Origin: Odobenus rosmarus divergens
Taxonomy: Eukaryota > Chordata > Mammalia > Carnivora > Odobenidae
Assembly (NCBI RefSeq): GCF_000321225.1
Contig: NW_004451013.1
Span: forward strand, 118,908-182,907
DNA: 64,000 nt
Reading direction: 5' to 3'
A program made the position numbers and the translations under genes. Below, piece after piece: positions 46,384 through 58,755 of this stretch. Below the pieces are notes generated by a model. That model did no database searches and was not told where the DNA came from. It worked only from the letters and a program-made list of their open reading frames with translations. Every line of letters begins with the position of its first letter. The stretch's first letter is position 1.

Positions 46384-47061
46384 GTAATGAATGATGTTCC
46401 TCTTTGAATGGACACCTACTGAACTTAAGAATTAAAACAATTGCTTGGGTAATTTAGACTTACGTCTCAAGATTTAAAAATTAAATATATATTCATCTTT
46501 ACAGGGACACAGATCATTCCATTCATTATAATTTAACCCAAATAGGTTCAATTCAACAAATATTTATTGATTGCCTTTCATAATTGAGTCAGTGTGATAG
46601 TCTCTAACCAGATACACAGAAAACTAAAACAATTTCTCTGCACTCAGAAGCTTATAATTTTATTAGTGGAGGTGAAGGTATGGGGGGGTGGGATAGGAAA
46701 AAATCAACAGAGTATGAGTATGATAAATCTCACGAAGAGACTCAAAATCAAAAGTTTAGAGGAGGAAAATATTGTGTTAAAGGGGATGGGGAAGATTTCA
46801 TTCCTGGAGTGTCACTGGGAAATAGCTTTCAAAGAGGAGGAGGATTTCAGGAGGTGAAGAGACAAAATGCGGAAAAAATTCAGGCTATGAGGATAGCCTA
46901 AGTCAATACCTCAGTGTAGGAAGAGGCAGTGTGAGTGGGAAGCATGGGGTCATTCAGTTTAGTGGAGGGCTGAATCCTTGTAGGGGGAGATAAAGAAGTT
47001 ATATTTGCATGAGGTGACTTTACTTAATTAGGTGCATTATGGGGAATCATAGCAAATTTTT
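46384..47061. other. IFI44 intron 7, 5' part
   Basis: Contains 'caattcaacaaatatttattgatt', which suggests an ancient LINE/SINE end in reverse, but it is too weak for a family call. Open frames at 46594-46901 are chance. Confidence 0.4.
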
Positions 47062-47620
47062 TCTCTTCTTTTTTTATTTAAATTCCAGTTAGTTAACATA
47101 CAGTGTAATATTAGTTTCAAGTGAACAATATAGTGATTCAACATATCCATATATCACCCAGTGCTCATCACAACAAGTGCCCTCCTTAATCCCCATCACC
47201 TGTTTCCCCCATCCCTCCCACCCCCTCCCATCTGGTAACCTTCAGTTTGTTCTCTATAGTTCAGAGTTTGTCTCTTAGTTTGTCTCTCTCTCTCTCTCTC
47301 TTTTTTTTACCCTTTGCTCATTTGTTTCTTAAATTCCACACATGAGTGAAATCATATGGTATTTGTCTTTCTCTGACTTATTTCACTTAGCGTAATACTC
47401 TCTAGCTCCAACCATATTGTTGCAAATGACAAGATTTCATTCTTTTTGATGGCTGAGTAATATTCCATTATATATATATATGTATACATATATATATATA
47501 CACATATATATATGTATGTGTATACACACACACACACCACATCTTCTTTATCCATTCATCAGTCGATGGACACTTGGGCTGTTTCCACAATTTGGCTATT
47601 GTAGATAATGCTGCTATAAG
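47062..47620 (-). mobile_element. L1 3' part, antisense
   Basis: Minus-strand L1 3'UTR and ORF2 tail: 'tccagttagttaacatacagtgta', 'acccagtgctcatcacaacaag', a (CT)n run at 47283-47300, and a TA/TG/CA-rich expansion at 47469-47536 at the usual L1 site next to 'gctgagtaatattccatta'. Confidence 0.88.
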
Positions 47621-47719
47621 AAGTAGTGGTATAACCAAACTGAAGCTTCACAAAAATTAATCTGCTACCTACATGCAGAATGAATTGAGTCAAAAGGAAT
47701 CTGGACTTGGGAATACCAG

Positions 47720-47925
47720 TTGGGAAGATGTAATGATAGCTAGTATTTGTTGAGCACTAAATATGTGATAAATTTTCTTATTCAATACTTACAACAACCT
47801 TGTGTCATTACCACATTTTATAGACAAGGAAACAAAAGCAAAGAGAGTAAAGCATTCGCCAGTATTTTTGACAGTGACAAGAAATAACAGAGCCCTATTT
47901 TGAACCCAGGCAGTGTCATTCCCCA
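47720..47925 (-). repeat. MIR-like SINE
   Basis: 'agctagtatttgttgagcac', 'cttacaacaacc', 'ttttatagacaaggaaac', 'tgaacccaggcagtgtc' give the reverse-strand MIR order. Confidence 0.7.
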
Positions 47926-48319
47926 GATAAATTAGTCTAAGCAGGAATTAAAATATCATTATTAAACTAGTCTAGTAAATTTGACTAATCATGAGAATAA
48001 CTTTTAATAGGAAACAGGGAAATTACAGACTCTAGCATAAGGGTATTAAAAATGCTTCAGTTTCAAAGTAATCTATATGGAACTATTAGTTACCTTTCAT
48101 TTCTAATTCATATGGAATCTATTATGTGTATTCTTGAAGAAAATTTGTAGTGATACTGGAGATTGACTTGTGAAGCTCTTTAAGAAAGTATTTATGGGAT
48201 CAGATCTCTACCTTCATTTTCCCCAACAGGAATACTATTGCCAAGCTCCTGTTTTTTGTTATTGCTTTCACAATATATATTGACCTAAAATAGTCTTTGT
48301 CACTGTTTCTATATTGCAG

Positions 48320-48493
48320 TTAGAGACAGTCCACAGAGAACTTGGATTTGCTCTTTCTGACATCTTGGTGGTTAGTAATTATACTTCAGAGTAGGAGTTG
48401 GACCCTATAAAGACATTCTGATCCTCTCTGCCCCGAGACAGATGCTGTGGGCTGCAGATGACTTCTTAGAGGATTTCCCTCTTGAGAAAACAG
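48320..48493 (+). pseudogene. IFI44: IFI44 exon 8, stop and frameshift
   Basis: Acceptor attgcag, donor acag|gtagat. It begins LETVHRELGFALSDILVV, then SNYTSE followed by TAG 48392-48394, where the family has Trp (SEWELDP), a TGG-to-TAG change. Near 48410 one G is missing before 'acattctgatcctctct', so the C-terminal region is also out of frame. In the restored frame it still resembles RQMLWAADDFLEDFPLE. Confidence 0.93.
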
Positions 48494-49374
48494 GTAGATG
48501 CATTTGGTGGTATCGACGCTTGAAGGTGTCCTGTATGGCTATCCCTGCTTGGATCTATCTATTGGGTATGTGGCAGTTCACTGTGTCACTGTAGGTCGCT
48601 GTCTTGTGAGTAGTCCTACCCTTTAACTCACTGGCTGGATGTGTTTTTTTCCCCTCACATTTCCTGATTTCCCACACTTAGGGTACACCCTAGAGAATTT
48701 GCACTACTTCTCATTCCCCCGTGTCTTAAAATAGAATCTTTGAAATGAGGCACCTCTGTCATTTCTACTGTCTGAACACCCCAAGTTGTATCCTTGCCCT
48801 CTTCTCTCAAAAAATATGCTTCTTTGCTTGGGACCCAGAAATGAATTGGATCAGCATTGTTCCTGATCAGATGTGATCTTTGATTACTTGCCGCTTTCTT
48901 GGGACTTATGTTTTTGCCTCGACTTTTTTGACATGTCTCCCACCTCAGAGTTTCTCTTAATGCCATGTGGTCAGTGCTAGGTAGATGTATGTGCCTTTCA
49001 TATTTCTGGCCTCAGATTTTAGCATTACATGTATTCTCTCTCAAATTCTCTCAAGAATACATGCGGTACTGTTTCAATCAAAGATCAGACAGAAGTTTCA
49101 ATTTATTCTCAAATCTTATTTTAGTCTGTGAGAAATCAAATTAGAATATCATATCCTCTTTATTCTCTCTCACTTGCAAACTACTAAGAAACTCTCGGGT
49201 TACTACTGATTCCACCATCTTGGTTTCTCCATGTCTTTTCTTCTTCATGGAGCATTAACTCCCAAAGTCAGGGCTGGTTGGCTTAGACCCCCCAGTAGCC
49301 CAATGTTCCTCCTCCTTCTGGTTGCTTTTCCCTAAATAATCCAATAAGAATATTTTGTTTCTCTTTTCTCAGAG
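48494..49374. other. IFI44 intron 8, nothing recognised
   Basis: No repeat named with confidence. A minus-strand open frame at 48655-48966 has no family match. Confidence 0.45.
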
Positions 49375-49600
49375 ATCAAAGAAAAGGAATAATCAAGTGT
49401 GTAAAAGAAGGAAAAAATATGTGAACCCTTCACATACTAATAATATTTATCTCATCATAGAAGATTGAAAATTGAGAAATAAGAAAACACAGGAAAAAGA
49501 GAAGTAGCTGAAACAGAAGGGACATGTTTTATTTATGTCTGGGATGAAGATACATATATAAAATCATAATACCTGCAACTAATGAGGAACAGTGGGCTTA
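49375..49600 (+). pseudogene. IFI44: IFI44 last exon and 3' UTR start
   Basis: With an acceptor at ctcagag (49374) the phase-1 end of exon 8 gives DQRKGIIKCVKEGKNM and TGA 49422-49424, parallel to the family C-terminus NLREEIINCAQGKK. An AG two bases earlier would instead give a stop six codons in. The 3' UTR near 49456-49570 aligns with the IFI44L 3' remnant. The poly-A site is not identified. Confidence 0.7.
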
Positions 49601-50639
49601 AAGCCATTAGTGGTGGGAAAAAATGATCATAATTTTTTTGGATTTATGTTCTGTATCTGTGAAAATTGAAAGTTTCTTTTTACAAAACCTGAATTTAACT
49701 TAAGTGTGTGTGTGTGATTTTGGAAAAGTTTATTTTAATTTGTCAGCGTCTTCTGGTCTTCACCCACATCATCTTAATTTTGTCTTCTTGTTTTATTTCT
49801 AGAGTATTTGATCTTCTCTTTGGGTCTCCAGTTAATGTTATATTCTTTAACCTAAAGCCATTTTTTTTGTTTGTTTAATATCTGAAACCCTCTTCCGAGA
49901 AGTGACAATATTCCTAAGAGTTTGAGAGGATTAAAACTGACAAAGACTATAATTTGATTTTTCTGTCAATTATGACTATTTTAGTTACAAGTGACAAAAC
50001 TCAACCTGAATTACATGATAAAAAAATAATCAAACCATATAAAAGGCTGGGATTGAACCTAACTGCCTCAGAAATGGTTGAATCTAGGGATTCAAAAGCT
50101 ATTCTCTCTTTCTCTCTCTCACACACACGCACGCACACACACGCACGCACGCACACTCACACGCACGCACGCACACACACACGCACACACATTCTGGTTC
50201 CTTCTTCGTGTCTATTGCTGTCATTCTCTCAGGCTAGCATTCTCCATAAATCTTAAGCCATTTGAATCCAAGCTTCAGGTTGACATTCATTCGGTCTTGT
50301 GACCCAAAAAGGAAGAGGGCTTTTCTTTTCCAGTTTCACTGTGAAATAATCCAAAAAAGGACTGCAGTTGATTTAGTTCAAATCATATGCCTACCCCAGG
50401 AACAATCACTTTATCTGCAGAAGAGAGAGAAATATGATCATCCCATCTTAAGTCATACTTTCCCAGGAAGAGTGATTTGTTTTTAGAAGAAGGGAGTTAA
50501 TCATGGACCTGGCCACTGTTGGATTAACTGAGCTGGAGAGGCACCTCAATATGTATCTTATGGGTTAGGGAAGTTTTCTATCTAGTTTCTCACTTAGATT
50601 ATAAAGAAAGTCTTATTAATAAGTCTAAAATGACTAACA
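49601..50639. repeat. Possible old repeat downstream of IFI44
   Basis: The stretch about 49950-50500 ('agttacaagtgacaaaactcaacctgaatta', 'ggctgggattgaacc') looks like an ancient interspersed repeat of unclear family. It encloses the CA/CGCA microsatellite. Confidence 0.4.
50121..50190. repeat. (CA)n / (CGCA)n microsatellite
   Basis: ACAC tract with regular CGCA interruptions. It produces HTHTHAR-type open frames on the plus strand that are not genes. Confidence 0.95.
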
Positions 50640-51125
50640 ATTACTTTTAAAAAGCTTTTTATTAAAGTAACGTGTAGACATAAAAAGTGCACAGTTCATA
50701 ATTATATGGCTCAATACATTTTGATAGACTTAACCCATGAAACTAGAACTCAGGTAAGAAACAGAACATTCTAGAAGTCCCCTTTAAGCCTCAGTCTAGC
50801 TACCTAGGATATCCACTATTCTGACTTCTAATTGCATAGATTAGTCTTGTCCTTTTTTATCCCTTACATAACATTATGCACTATTTACCCTTTTGGGTCT
50901 GACTTCTTTCATGAGATAGTGTATTTGTTAGATTCATATTATTGCACATAGGTAAAGATAGTTTATTCTCATCTATCCTATTATCGTGATGTTAATGGGT
51001 AGTTCTAATACTCTCCTTATAGGTCAATAATACATTCCATATGTGTTGCATTAAGCATTTTTCTGATTTATAGCTACATAGAAATAAACGTATGATTTTG
51101 GGTCTTTCCAATTTTGTATAATAAT
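50640..51125 (-). repeat. Old antisense L1 3' end
   Basis: 'gctttttattaaagtaacgtg', 'cttaacccatgaaactagaac', 'gcattaagcatttttctgat' follow the order of an antisense L1M 3' end. Confidence 0.5.
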
Positions 51126-51169
51126 AAAGATTCCATAATGGAAACATACTATATTTCAATTTGTAAGTA

Positions 51170-52975
51170 TAGATTGAAAATGAGAAGTAGCATCATGAAG
51201 AATTTGACATTATCCTAAAATTTACAGAGTAGTGTAAAGGGTCAAACATAGCCAAGACGTTCTTGAAGAACAAAGTGGGAAAACATGTATAAAGAGACAT
51301 ATTAAGAAATGTAAGTTGACTGTGGTGCATTAATAAATTAATGGAACAGAATGGAGAGTCCAGAAGCAGACTTAAACATGTCTGGACATTTGTTCTATGA
51401 TAAGGGTAGCATTACAGATGAATGGAAAAACAACAGACAATTCATAAATGGTCTAGTCAATTGGTCATCCATATGGGGAAAAATAAAACCGAAGTCCTCA
51501 CATCATACACAAAAGTCTACTTTAGTTGGACTAAGTACCTAAATGCTAAAAGGCTTTTAGAAGATAAAATAGAAGGGTACTTTTATGACTTGGGGGTAAG
51601 GGAATATTTCTTAAGTCATATTTCTTAAACCAGATACAAAAAGCTTAATCTCAAAAGAGATTGAAAATTCAACTACATTGAAATCAGTAACTTTTATATT
51701 CAACAAATCCCATTAAGTTAGTGAAAAGACACAGCAAAATGTGGGAGAACATATTAGCAAAGAACTAATGAAAGGGTGTACAAAGAAATCCTACAGGTCT
51801 AGAAGAAAGCTAAAATATAAAAGAAAATGAACCAAAGACTTGAGAAGGTGCTCTAAAGAAAAAGGAAATTCAAATATCCAATACAGAAGAAACATGTTCT
51901 ATATCTATATCATCTATATCTATATAGATATAGTTCCAAACTAAAATAATTTGATTCTTTTTTACTTTTATTGAAATTTAATTGACATATAAAGTACACA
52001 TATTTAAGGTGTAAAATTGAGTGTGGTTTGACACATGAATACACCTGTAAAATAGTCTTGACAGTCAAGATAACAAATATTTCTAACCCCGCCTCCAAAA
52101 AAAAAAAGACGACAGAGTGACTTTGTAATCCCTTCTCTTTATTCTACCTCTTGTTCTGGTCCTCAGACAACCACTGGTTTGTATTCTGTCACTGTGTTAC
52201 TTTTCATTTTTTAGAATTTGTATGCATGAAATTGTACAGAATATACTCTTTTGTGTCTGGCTTCATTTATTCAGTGTGTTTTGAGATTCAACCGTGCTGT
52301 TGCACATAACAATAGTTCTTTTCATTGCTGAGTAGTATTTCATTTTGTGAATATACTACATTTCTTTATCCATTCATCTGTTAACAGACTCCTTTTGGAT
52401 TGTTTCCAGTAAAGGACATACTATGCAGACAGACCCAATGAACTAGCATTTTGACTCTCAGTTACATATCTTAAGGATACTTAAGTATGCATCAAAATAC
52501 TTGTATAAGAATTTTTGTAGTAGCATCCCAACTGGAAGCAACCCACATGCCCATCAATAGTAGAAAAGATAATAAGTTGTGGTATATTATATAGAGTACT
52601 TCGTTTCATATAGCAAAGAAAATTAAAGAACTATAACTATATATATCAGTGTAAATATTGCAAATACAATATTGACCAAAAGGATAAAGACATGAATGAA
52701 TCTATACATTATGAATAGATTTGTATAAATCTCACAAAAGTTCTGAATAAAAGAGAGGAAATGATGGTAATTACCTTTCAAGGGTTTGGGGTTGTGAAGA
52801 GTCAGGGGCTCACCTAGTGGTTCTGCAGAAGCTAAAAATATCCTTTGTTTTGAACAGGGTGGTGGTAAAATGGATCTTTGCTTTATAATTATTTTTAAGT
52901 TGTACATTTGTATTTTATGTACTTTTCTGCATGTATTATATGTTTCATAATTAAAACAGAAAAAAATGAGAAGTG
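51170..52975 (+). repeat. Old sense L1 split by antisense L1 piece
   Basis: Sense L1 ORF2-like sequence at about 51200-51890 and an L1 3' end at about 52490-52975. Between them (51950-52470) lies an antisense L1 3' end ('tttattgaaatttaattgacatat', 'ctcagacaaccactggtttg'). Confidence 0.55.
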
Positions 52976-54299
52976 ATATCATATACAAACATTAGAATTA
53001 GACAAAACTGGGTCTCTGCTACATAATATGTGAACTTTAAGAAGGCTCTCATTTTCCTATCTTACAGATGATGGTAACACTTTATTCATAGATATGTTGT
53101 AAGAGCTAAAGTAGATAATATATACAGCTAGATTATCAGTGCAGGCACTTAGAAACTCAGGTGCTGATGGACATTGCCAATCTTGTATAACAAAAAACTG
53201 GTAAGTTACTATGTCTCTCTATTGTAAATTTAATTTTATTGTAGTTGAAAACAAAGGTAAGACTTGGACTTTGATAGCTCATAAAAAAATGAAAGAGACC
53301 GAAAACCAAATTATCAGTTTTTGCTTTTGGTTGTTTGATATGCGATTTTTTAAAAAAACATACCTTTAGCTTCAAAGGCATACTGTAACTCAAATTCATT
53401 TGCTTTATAATAGCAAATAGAAACATATTAAATAGCTTGGTCACGTCTGCCCCCTACTGGTTAATTTACAAAGTGGAAAGGATGCTGAAGGTTGACTGAA
53501 AGCTTGAATAGAAACTGCTGAGGTTTCTAATTCTTAAAAAAACTATCACAACAGACAAATTTTCAAATGTGTTATTTTGTTAAAGGTACGCAACATTTAA
53601 ATAGAAGATAATTTTCTCCTGGTGTTGAAGATGTGGTAGTACTTGGAAATGCTGTGGTCTGCATTCTCTAATGTTTCTGGCATTATATTAGACTTATTAT
53701 GTACGCATATTTGCATTTTAAGTTAAACATTAATGTGTCCTATTTTAGCATTTTTGCTAACCTGCAGAATAGAAATTTAATAGGTAATACTTAAGGCTTA
53801 TGGTGACCAATGAACACACAAAATGGGTACTTTTGCCTTTTGCTTTTCATAAATGTGACCCCCAATTATATTACTTTTGGATAATGAAGTCTTGAACCCA
53901 CTTATACAGGAGTTAATTTGTATAGATAAATCACAGTTGTGGGGAGCAGGAGAAACATTATACTTCAAGTGCCATGTTCTCTCAATTTTAATTTCTATTT
54001 GATTTAGGATTATTACATATGAACCAAGAGTTTGCGAATTAGTTACTATAGCAAATTGCTATAAAAGCATGAAAATATGCCCCGTTTCCATGTCGGTGCT
54101 GCCTGCATTGAGATTTACAGTGGATTCCTTTCAGCTACATAGTATTGAGTCCAACCCTTTCTTAGGACGGTTTTCCTAATCTGGACATATTTGATCTCAG
54201 ACCCTAAAACAAGAGCTCAACTGAGTGACTTCCTCCTCTTCACTGTTTCGTGCATCCTTCTGCCTCTGTGGAGGAGGCATACTTTGCAGGCAGTTACTT
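52976..54299. other. Intergenic, nothing recognised
   Basis: No gene, ISRE or named repeat that I can support. Confidence 0.45.
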
Positions 54300-54450
54300 A
54301 ATTTCTCCTTGCCTTGTCTTCTCATCTGGTAAATAGGATACTTTACCTACATTGATTATTTTGAGGATTAAATAAGAAAGTATATGTAAAGTACTTTCTT
54401 TGAAAAGCCTCTGAAACACAGTAAGCACTAAATAGCTGCCTTTGACCATT
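54300..54450 (+). repeat. MIR-like SINE
   Basis: 'ttctcatctggtaaatagg', 'ttttgaggattaaataagaaagtatatgtaaag', 'acacagtaagcactaaatag' is the MIR 3' order. Confidence 0.75.
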
Positions 54451-54889
54451 ATTCATTTTCCCCTGATCTTGTATAATATTCCTCCCCCATTCCCATCTAC
54501 CACTTACCAATAAAGGGTTGTTTTCTCTGCCATTGGCCTTCTGCGGACTCTGTAGATACCACTCAGGCATTACGACACTCTACGTGAATCACCTTGCTAC
54601 ATGACTGGGTACATAGCACACAGCTTCTTGTGGGCAGGAGTCCACATAGTACAGTTTCTGTGCATAGTAGATGTCCAATAATGTTTTGGGAGACTAAATG
54701 AAGTGATTAGAAAACATATGAAGGTTGATGGAATGTACCTTCCGATTCATTTAATGCCAGTTGAGAATAATAATAAAAAACTATTTTTAAATGTAGGAAA
54801 CTAAAGTAGGAAAAGGGAAAGAAAGGCGGAGCTGAAGCCATTACTCCTTTTAATAGTCAGTCTTAATGGCTATCTGTATTCTTCAGACT

Positions 54890-55179
54890 CTGGCAGAAAA
54901 TAGAAGGAACTTCAGGTTGTTTAAGCAATGTAATTTAATGTAGAAATTTGGCTACGCAAGTGATGGAAAGCGGAGAAGTCAAATGAAAGACAGAGAAGCA
55001 AACCATAGGTTAGCCAAGTATGGGAGACAAAACTTTACTCCTACCCATCTTAAGTGTTTTTAGCTGGAGCTCTTTAACAAAAGTCAGATCAGCAAGAGAA
55101 AAACAGTTCATTAACACATGCACACTGCACATCATGAGGGAGAAACCTCAACGAGTAACTCAAAGCTGTGGCTTAGAAA
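54890..55179. other. Probable old repeat
   Basis: 'ttcagactctggcagaaaatagaaggaac' onward resembles an ancient interspersed repeat continuing beyond the L1 near 56000-56600, but the family is unknown to me. Confidence 0.3.
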
Positions 55180-55935
55180 AAGATATATGCACCCCTATGT
55201 TCATTGCAGCATTATTTACAATAGCCAAGATATGGCAGCAACCTATGTGCCCATCAGTGGATAAATGGAGAAAAAAATATATATAACAGAATATTACTTG
55301 GCCATAAAAAGAATGAAATTTTGCTATTTGCGACAATGTGGTTGGACCTAGAGGGTATTATGGTAACTGAAATAAGTCAGACAGAGAAAGACAAATACCA
55401 TATGATTTCACTTAAGTGTGGAATCTAAAAACAAAACGGGGTGCCTGGGTGGATCAATTGGTTAAGCGTCCAGCTGTTGATTTTGGCTCGAGTCATGATC
55501 TCAGGGTCACAGGATTGAGCCCGGTGTCTTTGAACTCCGCACTCAGCAGGGAGTTTGCTCCAGGATTCTCTCTCCCCCTCTGCCCTTCACCCCACCTCTG
55601 AAATAAATAAACAAATCTTTAGAAAAACAAAAGCAAAATAAATGACCAAACAAACAAAAAAACCTATAAAAAGACTCAAATACAGAGAACAAACTGATGG
55701 TCAGAGGGGTTGGGGGTGGAGGGTGGGCAGATAAGTAAAGGGGATTAAGAGGTACAAACTTCCACTTATAAATAGATTGTGGGGATGAAAAGTACAGCAC
55801 AGGGAATATAGTGAATAATACTGTAATAACATTGGATGGTGACTACACTTGAGCATTGTGTAATGTACAGAATTATTGAGTTACTATGTTGTACACCTGA
55901 AATGTATATAACATTGTATGTCAACTGCAAAAAAA
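55180..55935 (+). mobile_element. L1 3' end
   Basis: Plus-strand L1 ORF2 tail and 3'UTR: 'tgcacccctatgttcattgcagc', 'gccataaaaagaatgaaatt', ending at the A-rich tail near 55930 after 'tgtacacctgaaatgtatataac'. A (CA)n/(CGCA)n tract follows at 55950-55983. A Can-SINE interrupts it. Confidence 0.88.
55437..55622 (+). mobile_element. Can-SINE nested in L1
   Basis: Plus-strand SINE (head ggggtgcctgggtggatcaa) flanked by AAAAACAAAA (55427-55436 and 55623-55632) inside the L1 3' end. Confidence 0.93.
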
Positions 55936-55983
55936 ACCCAAAAAAAACCACACACACACACGCACGCACGCACACACACACAA

Positions 55984-56658
55984 ACCCAAAGTTATGGCTT
56001 ACCACTCCAGCTTATGTAGCATCTTCAATGAAGAACAATAAATTTGTAGGGAAATGACAGGACAAGGAAAGCAGTTCTAGGCTTCCAAGGATGGCAAGCT
56101 GTGGGATGGTAAGTACATGGGAGGGCACTCATCGAGTAAGGTTTGTTCGCAGATTGCTCTGGGCTGGTAGGAGACTGTCTCCAGTAAAGGGAGAATTTAT
56201 GGCTTACCTTTAGGCAGAAAAGGGGAGGATAGGGAGAGCTTTTCTTGGGTTTCCTGCTTCTTAATTGCCTTTAGCTCAAAATAGTTTTTATGTCCAAGAG
56301 GCATATTTTGGGGGTGACGTATTCTAATTTCCTTCAACTAAAACAGGAAGCCGCTACCACCCTCAGGGCGGAAAGAACAATGTGACAAGATAGAGTTCCT
56401 AGGACCAAGAGGCAAAGCTCTTTGGAGGAAGCTAACAGAAGTGGGAACTTCCTTGTGACAAGTGACACTGCTCTGGCTGGGGCTATCCCAGGAAGCTAAA
56501 GCCAGGAAGAGGATGCTTTTGCTGCCGGAGGTCATGCCCAAGAGTAAGAGAGGAGCCCAGGATCTCCCACGTCTGCCCTCCCGTCTCTAGCAGGTACCTT
56601 GCACTGGCCAGACCCAGATATAAACCCACTGAGGTGCGAGCCTGGAGAAAGCAGCCTG
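55984..56658. other. Intergenic, nothing recognised
   Basis: GC content rises near 56340-56600. A minus-strand open frame at 56338-56541 has no family match. Confidence 0.4.
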
Positions 56659-56675
56659 CAGAAGTGGACTTTTCT

Positions 56676-56866
56676 TTCTTTTCCTTTCCTTTTCCCTTTT
56701 AAAAGATTATTTATTTATTTGAATGAGAGACCACAAAGAGAGAGGGAGAGGGAGAAGCAGACCCCCCCTGCTAAGCAGAGAGCCTGATGTGGGGCTTGAT
56801 CCCAGGACCCTGAGATCACGACCTGAACCGAAGGGAGATGCTTCACTGACTGAGCACCCAGATACC
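56676..56866 (-). mobile_element. Can-SINE
   Basis: Minus-strand SINE with flanks cagaagtggacttttct (56659-56675) and cagaagtgggcttttct (56867-56883), one mismatch. Its head is damaged (gagcacccagatacc). Confidence 0.92.
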
Positions 56867-56883
56867 CAGAAGTGGGCTTTTCT

Positions 56884-57531
56884 ATGACACTGGGTGGAAT
56901 GAGGTGCCTGCCTGAGGAACAGATCTGGAGGCGAAGGTGCAGCGGATCATCCCATACCTCTTTTCTTCCCCACAACTTACATTGCGACCTCTGGTCTTCT
57001 CTCCATTCCTAAACACAGGATAAATGTTCATGCTTTCACTACTGCAGCATGGCATGCAGTCTCTATGTTTCTTCCTATTGGAATTTAACAAATTGCTCAA
57101 AGCCCAATTTGACTGCATTTTATAACTTTTCTCATGCTATCAGTTACATAGAGTATCCCACTTGTACTTTATAGTACTTTGGTTATATTTCTTTCGTAGC
57201 AATAATTTTTGCTTTACAGTATGGTGACTTATGTATGTATCCTTCTCTCCTAATATTAAAAATATTTTTGGTTGATGCTTGACCAAAAAGCCCCCCTGAT
57301 TCAAAATGTGTGGATTGTGAGTTGTATCTAAAGGGCATTACCTGAAGTTGTTTGCCTCCATCCATGGCCCAGGGACTACAGTGCCAGGATGAACTTCTAT
57401 TAGTTCAAGACACAGGAAAAGAACTTTCTTCCTGAGGTATGGGGAGGTTGAAGCTACAATGGATGTCAAGATTTTGCTCTGTCTTTAGGAGAATCCATTG
57501 TTGACATGAAACTAATGTAGTTAGAAAAATA
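56884..57531. other. Intergenic, nothing recognised
   Basis: No gene or named repeat that I can support. Confidence 0.45.
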
Positions 57532-57550
57532 AGTACATTGAATTTTTTTA

Positions 57551-57729
57551 GAAAAGATTTTATTTATTCATTTGAGAGAGAGACAGAGAGCCCACAAGCG
57601 GGGGGAGAGGGAGAAGCAGACTCCCCACTGAGCCAGCTGGGAGCCCAATGTGGGACTTGATCCCAGGACCTGGCAATCATGACCCAAGCCAAAGGCAGAG
57701 CTCAATCATCTGAGCCACCCAGGCGCTCC
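57551..57729 (-). mobile_element. Can-SINE
   Basis: Minus-strand SINE with flanks agtacattgaattttttta (57532-57550) and agtatgttgaattttttta (57730-57748), a 19-bp duplication with two mismatches. Confidence 0.93.
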
Positions 57730-57748
57730 AGTATGTTGAATTTTTTTA

Positions 57749-58589
57749 AAGACTGTTGTTTTCTTCGAAATACAGAGAAGATTTCTATCTCTTTTTCAAG
57801 ACAAGGCTCCAGAGGGTGAGAAAGTTATGGTCAGTATGTTTTTCCTTTACAAGTGGTATGGAGGCTGATTTATTAACACCAGTATTAGGGTTGGTCACTA
57901 TCTGCAGGTGTACCTTCAAACTACGTATTTTCCAATGTCTCGTACTACAAATCTCTCAGTATTCTGGGAAGAGATAATTCACCTGTTCAACAATCTTCCC
58001 TATTAAGCATCGATGTGCCATGGACCGTGCAAATGTTTCAGGAGAGTTATCTGCACGAAGTTTGGTTACGGTGATCCCCGGGATGGTGAGGCGGTTCCTT
58101 TCAGGGTGTGGATAGGGCTATCAAGGGCCCAGTTTGGATTAAAATGATACCATCTAACTGAATCATAGCAATGCCAAGGGCATGCATTTTAACAGATAGG
58201 CCTTAGTTAGTCATTCCAAGATCTCAGTATCTAGAAACTTGCAACTATTTTGTGATACCACAGACTTGAGATATTCTTCAAAGTCTCAGACTATGGATTT
58301 GTGAGACTCCTTCCTGTACTGTTGTAATTTTGCTTCTTTTCCAGGCATATTTTGTTTTTAAAACATTTAGCACTCATCTGGGCTACATTTCTATGCAATC
58401 CATATTTCTCTGCATGGAAAATATGCTTATCCTGAAAATCATGTAAATCGTAAGTTATAAGAATGGACTCTTATTTGTATCTGAGAAAATGGATTCCTTC
58501 CATCCTTCAAGATTATTATTCATGAGATTCTCTACAGTGTAGAGTATTGTTCCAGATTCTAGAGTCTGAGGAGGTAGCATTAAAATGGG
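57749..58589. other. Intergenic, nothing recognised
   Basis: No gene or named repeat that I can support. Confidence 0.45.
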
Positions 58590-58755
58590 ACTTTGGAAGC
58601 AGGGATTCAACATTTTGCTCTATCGTTAAGTCGTTCTGTGATTTGAGGTTAATTTCTTTACTTCTGTAAGATTTAGTTTATTTGTAAAATTAGGAGCTTG
58701 GACTTTACAAGATTAATTCTAAGCTCTTTTCCCGCTCTGAAATTCTATGATATTA
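58590..58755 (+). repeat. MIR-like SINE
   Basis: 'gactttggaagcagggattcaac', 'gtcgttctgtgatttgagg', 'ttctgtaagatttagtttatttgtaaaatt' follow the MIR core order. Confidence 0.65.

Larger units (their letters stand above)
36058..49600 (+). pseudogene. IFI44: IFI44 pseudogene (whole locus)
   Basis: Interferon-induced protein 44 (microtubular aggregate protein p44): in the family, a cytoplasmic interferon-stimulated protein with a GTPase-like domain. Exon equivalents: noncoding to 36164, then 36410-36873, 41354-41390, 42121-42316, 42473-42622, 44978-45148, 46283-46383, 48320-48493 and 49375 onward. All splice sites are usable and phases agree across exons. Several exons (4, 5, 7) remain open, but exon 2 has a +2 insertion and an A9 shift, the exon 3/4 junction gives TAA, exon 6 lacks one base, and exon 8 has a TAG and lacks one base. 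Exon 4 also has a P-loop Gly-to-Arg change. Better preserved than IFI44L, so probably lost more recently. Independent lesions in five places argue against sequencing error. Confidence 0.9.

Noticed and set aside
50078..50302. His/Thr-rich protein
   Set aside because: Translation of the CA/CGCA microsatellite.
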